A program made the translations under genes and the position numbers. Positions 60,519-64,000 of a stretch of 64,000 bases of DNA are shown one piece after another. Numbering within the stretch: position 1 is the first letter of the stretch; each line of letters starts with the position of its first letter. The notes beneath the pieces are model-generated. The model saw only the letters and a program-made list of their open reading frames with translations, ran no database searches and was not told where the DNA came from. Source of the stretch: Thuidium tamariscinum (taxonomy: Eukaryota; Streptophyta; Bryopsida; Hypnales; Thuidiaceae); the NCBI GenBank assembly GCA_947034885.2, contig OX344753.2, positions 16,182,001 through 16,246,000 of the forward strand, read 5' to 3'.

Positions 60519-60529
60519 TTTGGCGGGAA
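60519..60529. promoter_or_regulatory. E2F-like site upstream of the helicase gene
   Basis: TTTGGCGGGAA fits the plant E2F consensus (TTTSSCGS). It lies about 350 bp upstream of the helicase start codon, in its presumed promoter. E2F control of replication and repair genes is known in plants; binding here is inferred. Confidence 0.45.
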
Positions 60530-60587
60530 CTCAAACAGTATCCACCGTGGACTTGAAAGGGTCATTTCTCTCTCTCTGTCCTTCTCT

Positions 60588-60726
60588 TTAAGAGCATCCC
60601 CATGCCTACTCTTCAAATATCGCACTTCAAACATTCTGGACCATTGATCTTCTTCTGACAAGGAAGATCAGTGGTTCAAAATGTTTAAAGTGTTGCTTTG
60701 AAGAGCAAGCGTGGGGATGCTCTAAA
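60588..60726. mobile_element. Fold-back MITE near the helicase promoter
   Basis: It starts TTAAGAGCATCCCCATGC and ends GCGTGGGGATGCTCTAAA. Arms of about 60 bp pair with few mismatches (CTCTTCAAA, CACTTCAAACATT, GATCTTC). GAGCATCYCCA ends are common in plant non-autonomous elements. The target duplication is unclear. Confidence 0.7.
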
Positions 60727-61388
60727 AAAAATATTATTAGAAAAATAGGACCTAAGGAGTGCCATAAAACTACAATGAATAGGGTTTTTTAACCCTTAAA
60801 GGACAAAATCCATTGCCATTTGGTCAAACATCATGTCTAAGGTGAATTTAGCATATTAGATCACCTTCAAATATTGATCTTATATTTTTATTACTTCAAA
60901 CTATGAATTATATAATATTAGGAGATATTTCAATTGATTTTGTTAAAAATTATAATTGTTATCATTTTTGTTGTAAGAACTAGAAATAAATAAGTAACAA
61001 TAGACAAAATGATCCAAATTATTTGAAATTTTTTCAAGAGGTACAAATAGCAATGGATATTAGTGTATAAAATTTTCAATTGATTATTCTATTTTTAAAA
61101 CCCCAAACAACCACATCAAAAACCTTAAAGTAATATTTGCCTATTAAACCAAATTCAATACTTTATTTAATAGAGATATAAAAATTTGATATTTTTTACT
61201 TATAGGAAATTGAACCTTCCTACAAATTATTGTTGTTTTTTAAAGTTAAGGATAAAAAATTATTATATCAATTAGAATATAGAAAAAAATAATCTAAAAA
61301 TTCTACCATTAATGAAGATAAGAATGGAAAACTTAATTTTGTAATTTAAGTTGAAAATACACTTAAAAATAATCCCCCTATGAAGATA
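60727..61388. other. AT-rich intergenic stretch
   Basis: No gene or element is recognised. Confidence 0.45.
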
Positions 61389-61427
61389 CGTTGTTTGTTT
61401 GTTTGTTTGTTTGGATGTTTGTTTGTT
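61389..61427. repeat. (TTTG)n microsatellite
   Basis: About nine near-perfect TTTG/GTTT units with one GGATG interruption. Confidence 0.9.
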
Positions 61428-61776
61428 ACGTTGAGATCTCCCGGACCGTGAGTCCCCCGTGTGCGTGTTTGGTACCGTGGGAAAGCCCTCGGCGAGGAGG
61501 GGTGCACGGGCTTTGATTCATGGTGTTCCAACCTACGGCATGAAAGTTATTGAATTTTGAAGTTTCTATACATTAAAAAAATTAGACCATGGCAACGGCA
61601 TGGGCCACCCTAGTATGAATGAAAAACACAACAAATTGTGTTTTTTGGATTTTAATACATAGAGCTTGCAATTACAATAACTTTTTGGAGTTGCAGTTTC
61701 GCCCCAAAAACCTTGGATTATCATGTACACACCAGGCCACATCTCCTCTACTTACAGCTCCACTTTGAAGGAGTAG

Positions 61777-62199
61777 CATGACCTTGAAATTCCCGTTGTG
61801 TCTCTTGAAAAGTGTGTTTTAGCTGCTTCCGAAGGTTTGCTGTGCTACGGGAACAAGTTTTTCCCGTGGCCAAATCTCTTTGTGTGCAACCCCATGACTA
61901 AGTTTAGGCAGCATCTCCCTCCCATGCATTTCATTAAGACGATTCCTGTGGTGGGGATGGTGAGTGATAGAGCTTCCAGGTCGTATAAGCTTCCTTGTCG
62001 TAGGACTGTTTTTTGATGAGGCACATAATGGGAGGCTAGCAACTGAGGTTTTTTGTTCCACCACTAATGTCTGGACTGTAGGAGGCAAACTGTGGCCAAT
62101 CATGGCAGCTGCGTGGAAGCTCGGAGCGGGCTACGCAGTGTGGAGCCAAGGGCTCTTTTACTGTATAACGTTTTCTCCTTTTGGAGAGGAGGCTTGAAA
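61777..62199 (+). pseudogene. F-box/kelch-type gene fragment, frameshifted
   Basis: The reading frame from about 61777 gives HDLEIPVVSLEKCVLAASEG, then GLLCYGN, LFVCNPMTKFRQHLPPM and VVGMVSDRASRSYK. This is the F-box-associated kelch pattern (SxGLLC ... VCNPxTKxxRxLPPM ... VVGMVxDRxSxSYK). After SYK the similarity continues in another frame as LVVGLFFDE, then TEVFCSTTNVWTVGGKL (kelch-like). The shift at about 61990 and the in-frame TAG at 61774 show a broken, partial copy with no F-box. The frame stops at 62197, where a family D MITE begins. Members of this family are ubiquitin-ligase substrate adaptors; this fragment is unlikely to function. Confidence 0.65.
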
Positions 62200-62510
62200 A
62201 CCGCTCAGGCTCCAAAACCGCTCACCTTCTGAAATGTATATTTCTGGTACATGATGCTTTTTGATCTTTATAGTAATGTACAAACAGTGAACATTTGAGG
62301 GGGTGGGCGGTTTTGGAGCCCTATGCCATATTGACTTCAGAATTCATAACTAACTCTACAGAGCTCCAAAAAATATGAAACGACTTGGGTTAGATGCCTA
62401 TTTAAGCTGTCTTTCAAGAAAAATTCACTGGAAAATACTTCAAGATGTTTGACCTGCCCCAAATTTTGTTCCAGCCCTTAGATGGTCAATTTATGGACCT
62501 CCTCCCTTAC
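62182..62510. mobile_element. MITE, family D copy 3
   Basis: The right end ACCTCCTCCCTTAC and the interior AAACGACTTGGGTTAGATGC match other D copies. The left end (GGAGAGGAGGCTTGAAAACC) is a looser inverted partner. The inner hairpin pairs GAAAACCGCTCA with the GGGCGGTTTTGGAG word near 62308. It abuts the F-box/kelch fragment. Confidence 0.55.
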
Positions 62511-64000
62511 ATATGATTTAGGGAATCACATGTGGGATGAAGTTCGTATGTGAATGCCATCTTGTACCGTGTCCCCGTCATTGGTAGAATGCCATGGACG
62601 GCTCCTGATGGTGGGTGGGTGGGTGTGAAGAGGGGGATTTCTTGGGCATCAGGATCTGAGACCTGGAGAGGGCAAAAATGGTTTGGGTAGAGATTGAGCA
62701 TATGCCTCGTAAGCTCAGGTGTGAGTTCCGGGCTGCCCTAGACTGCCTGATATCAACAACTGGCAGTTGAGAGGCATTAGCTTTGAGCCCCAGCTCGATT
62801 CAGATGTGTGACATCATGCCCTTCTCTCCTCCGAGTATATAGATTTTATCCTATTCGTCAGGGATCAAAATGTGTGTGATAACAGAAATAGTGCAAAATT
62901 CTTTGGAAATTAGTGCAAAGTAGTAATAATTCAACCTGCACTGGTCTAAGATAGTGTGACTTCGGTAAATTAGTGTCACACACACTGCTAGGATAAATCA
63001 ATGCAGTCTTAATTCTTACCCTTGCCAGAAGCTCTAATCACTCATTGGAAGCAAAGATGTCCTCAAATTGTAGTAATGTCTTTTGATCTTTATTGCTTAC
63101 CATACTTTTTATAGAATACTAAACTCAAGGGAATTTTGTGTATTAGAGCCAATGGAGTTGGAGACAAGAAACATTTCAATTCTTGACAATCTCTCAGCTG
63201 AAGAAAAAGCATATTTGTTGCCACACCTAGCAGCAAGTGCCAACTATTCCAATTGAACCAAACCATTGAGTTGAATAATCCTCCTTACTCGAGCAATGGA
63301 CAAAAGATTACATTCAACAATCCAAAGATTCTTATCTTTAGACCATTAAATGTGACACCTCTCCAAGAAGTGGAATATGCTTAACTTGTGTTGAGGAAGA
63401 GGAATTTTAATCAAAGTTGAGAGATAATTGAGAATGCAATAATGCAATAATTGATTAACTTTGTTATGCACTCTTGCTTTCACTACTTGAAAAATGCCAT
63501 GCTCATGCATTGTTGTTGTTGTGAAGAAGTTTGTTTACTATCAGGTGATTAGATTTGAACACATTCCATATCTTGAATTTTAACAATTGAATTAGGTGCA
63601 TCTCAATCATGCAATCAAGTGATAATTTCTTCCTTGCAAGAGAACTGGAAGATTTAGGTAATAGGTGCAAGTATGCAGAATTGGACTTTCTTCCACGTCA
63701 ATTTTGACTACAATAGTCTTGGATCTTGACACGATTCACAGCCAGGTATCCATGTTATCAACCCTGTAAGATCTCAAATCATATTATTTTGATCCTTACC
63801 AACAATAAAAAAGAAACCAATAGCTTATAGGAATACTTCCTCTGTCCTTTAAAAAATTCAAAATCAATCACAGTTCATGAACCTTTTAAAAAGCTCCATT
63901 TAGTGATCTTAATTGTTGAATAAGTTTTGTCTATGTTTAATTCAAGGCTTTTTTATTTGTAAATTTTGCCAAATTTGTCAAAATTTGATGAACCAACAAT
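62511..64000. other. Intergenic stretch to the window edge
   Basis: No gene is supported. About 62960-63000 resembles 13970-14010. The first 250 bp are GC-richer than the rest but contain no recognised domain. Confidence 0.4.

Noticed and set aside
60183-60556. Head-to-head open frames just upstream of the helicase start (103 and 72 codons, plus strand)
   Set aside because: They overlap the presumed 5' UTR and promoter of the helicase and match nothing I know; no downstream exons could be found in the AT-rich DNA beyond.

Overview
Plant nuclear DNA. The genes carry many short GT-AG introns (about 100-550 bp), and their products match land-plant families: a CYP704-type cytochrome P450, a plant SRS2/UvrD-like DNA helicase and a short plastid-type trigger-factor-like protein. 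The intergenic DNA is very AT-rich and crowded with small non-coding fold-back elements. A bryophyte or another early-diverging land plant seems most likely, but nothing seen here fixes the species.

Layout. 1-21.9 kb: gene-free, AT-rich, with many MITE-like and other repeats. 22.0-24.9 kb: an 8-exon minus-strand gene for a trigger-factor N-domain protein. 25-37.4 kb: repeats again, including a 4.17-kb LTR-type element with a 5-bp target duplication (30870-35043) and a 748-bp near-perfect palindrome (35940-36687). 38.0-41.1 kb: a 6-exon plus-strand P450 of 533 codons. 41.1-49.0 kb: AT-rich repeats, including a CACTA-type MITE with a 3-bp target duplication. 49.06-60.17 kb: a 29-exon minus-strand gene predicted to encode a 1305-residue SRS2-like helicase with all superfamily-1 motifs. 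60.2-64.0 kb: a MITE, AT-rich DNA, and an F-box/kelch fragment carrying a frameshift and abutted by a MITE.

The three intact genes do unrelated jobs: plastid protein folding or ribosome association, fatty-acid hydroxylation for cuticle or spore-wall lipids, and nuclear DNA repair. There is no cluster logic. I worked out the exon models by hand from splice sites, reading phase and remembered family sequence; all three close with consistent phase from ATG to stop. The repeats were grouped by shared terminal inverted repeats and internal similarity seen by eye, so their edges are approximate unless a target duplication is stated.

The most notable observations are a 14-bp micro-exon inside the conserved signature of the trigger-factor-like gene, a tandemly duplicated exon-like segment in intron 1 of the helicase gene, the 748-bp palindrome whose centre coincides exactly with the midpoint of its ends, and at least six co-resident families of non-autonomous fold-back elements, with one clear nested insertion.
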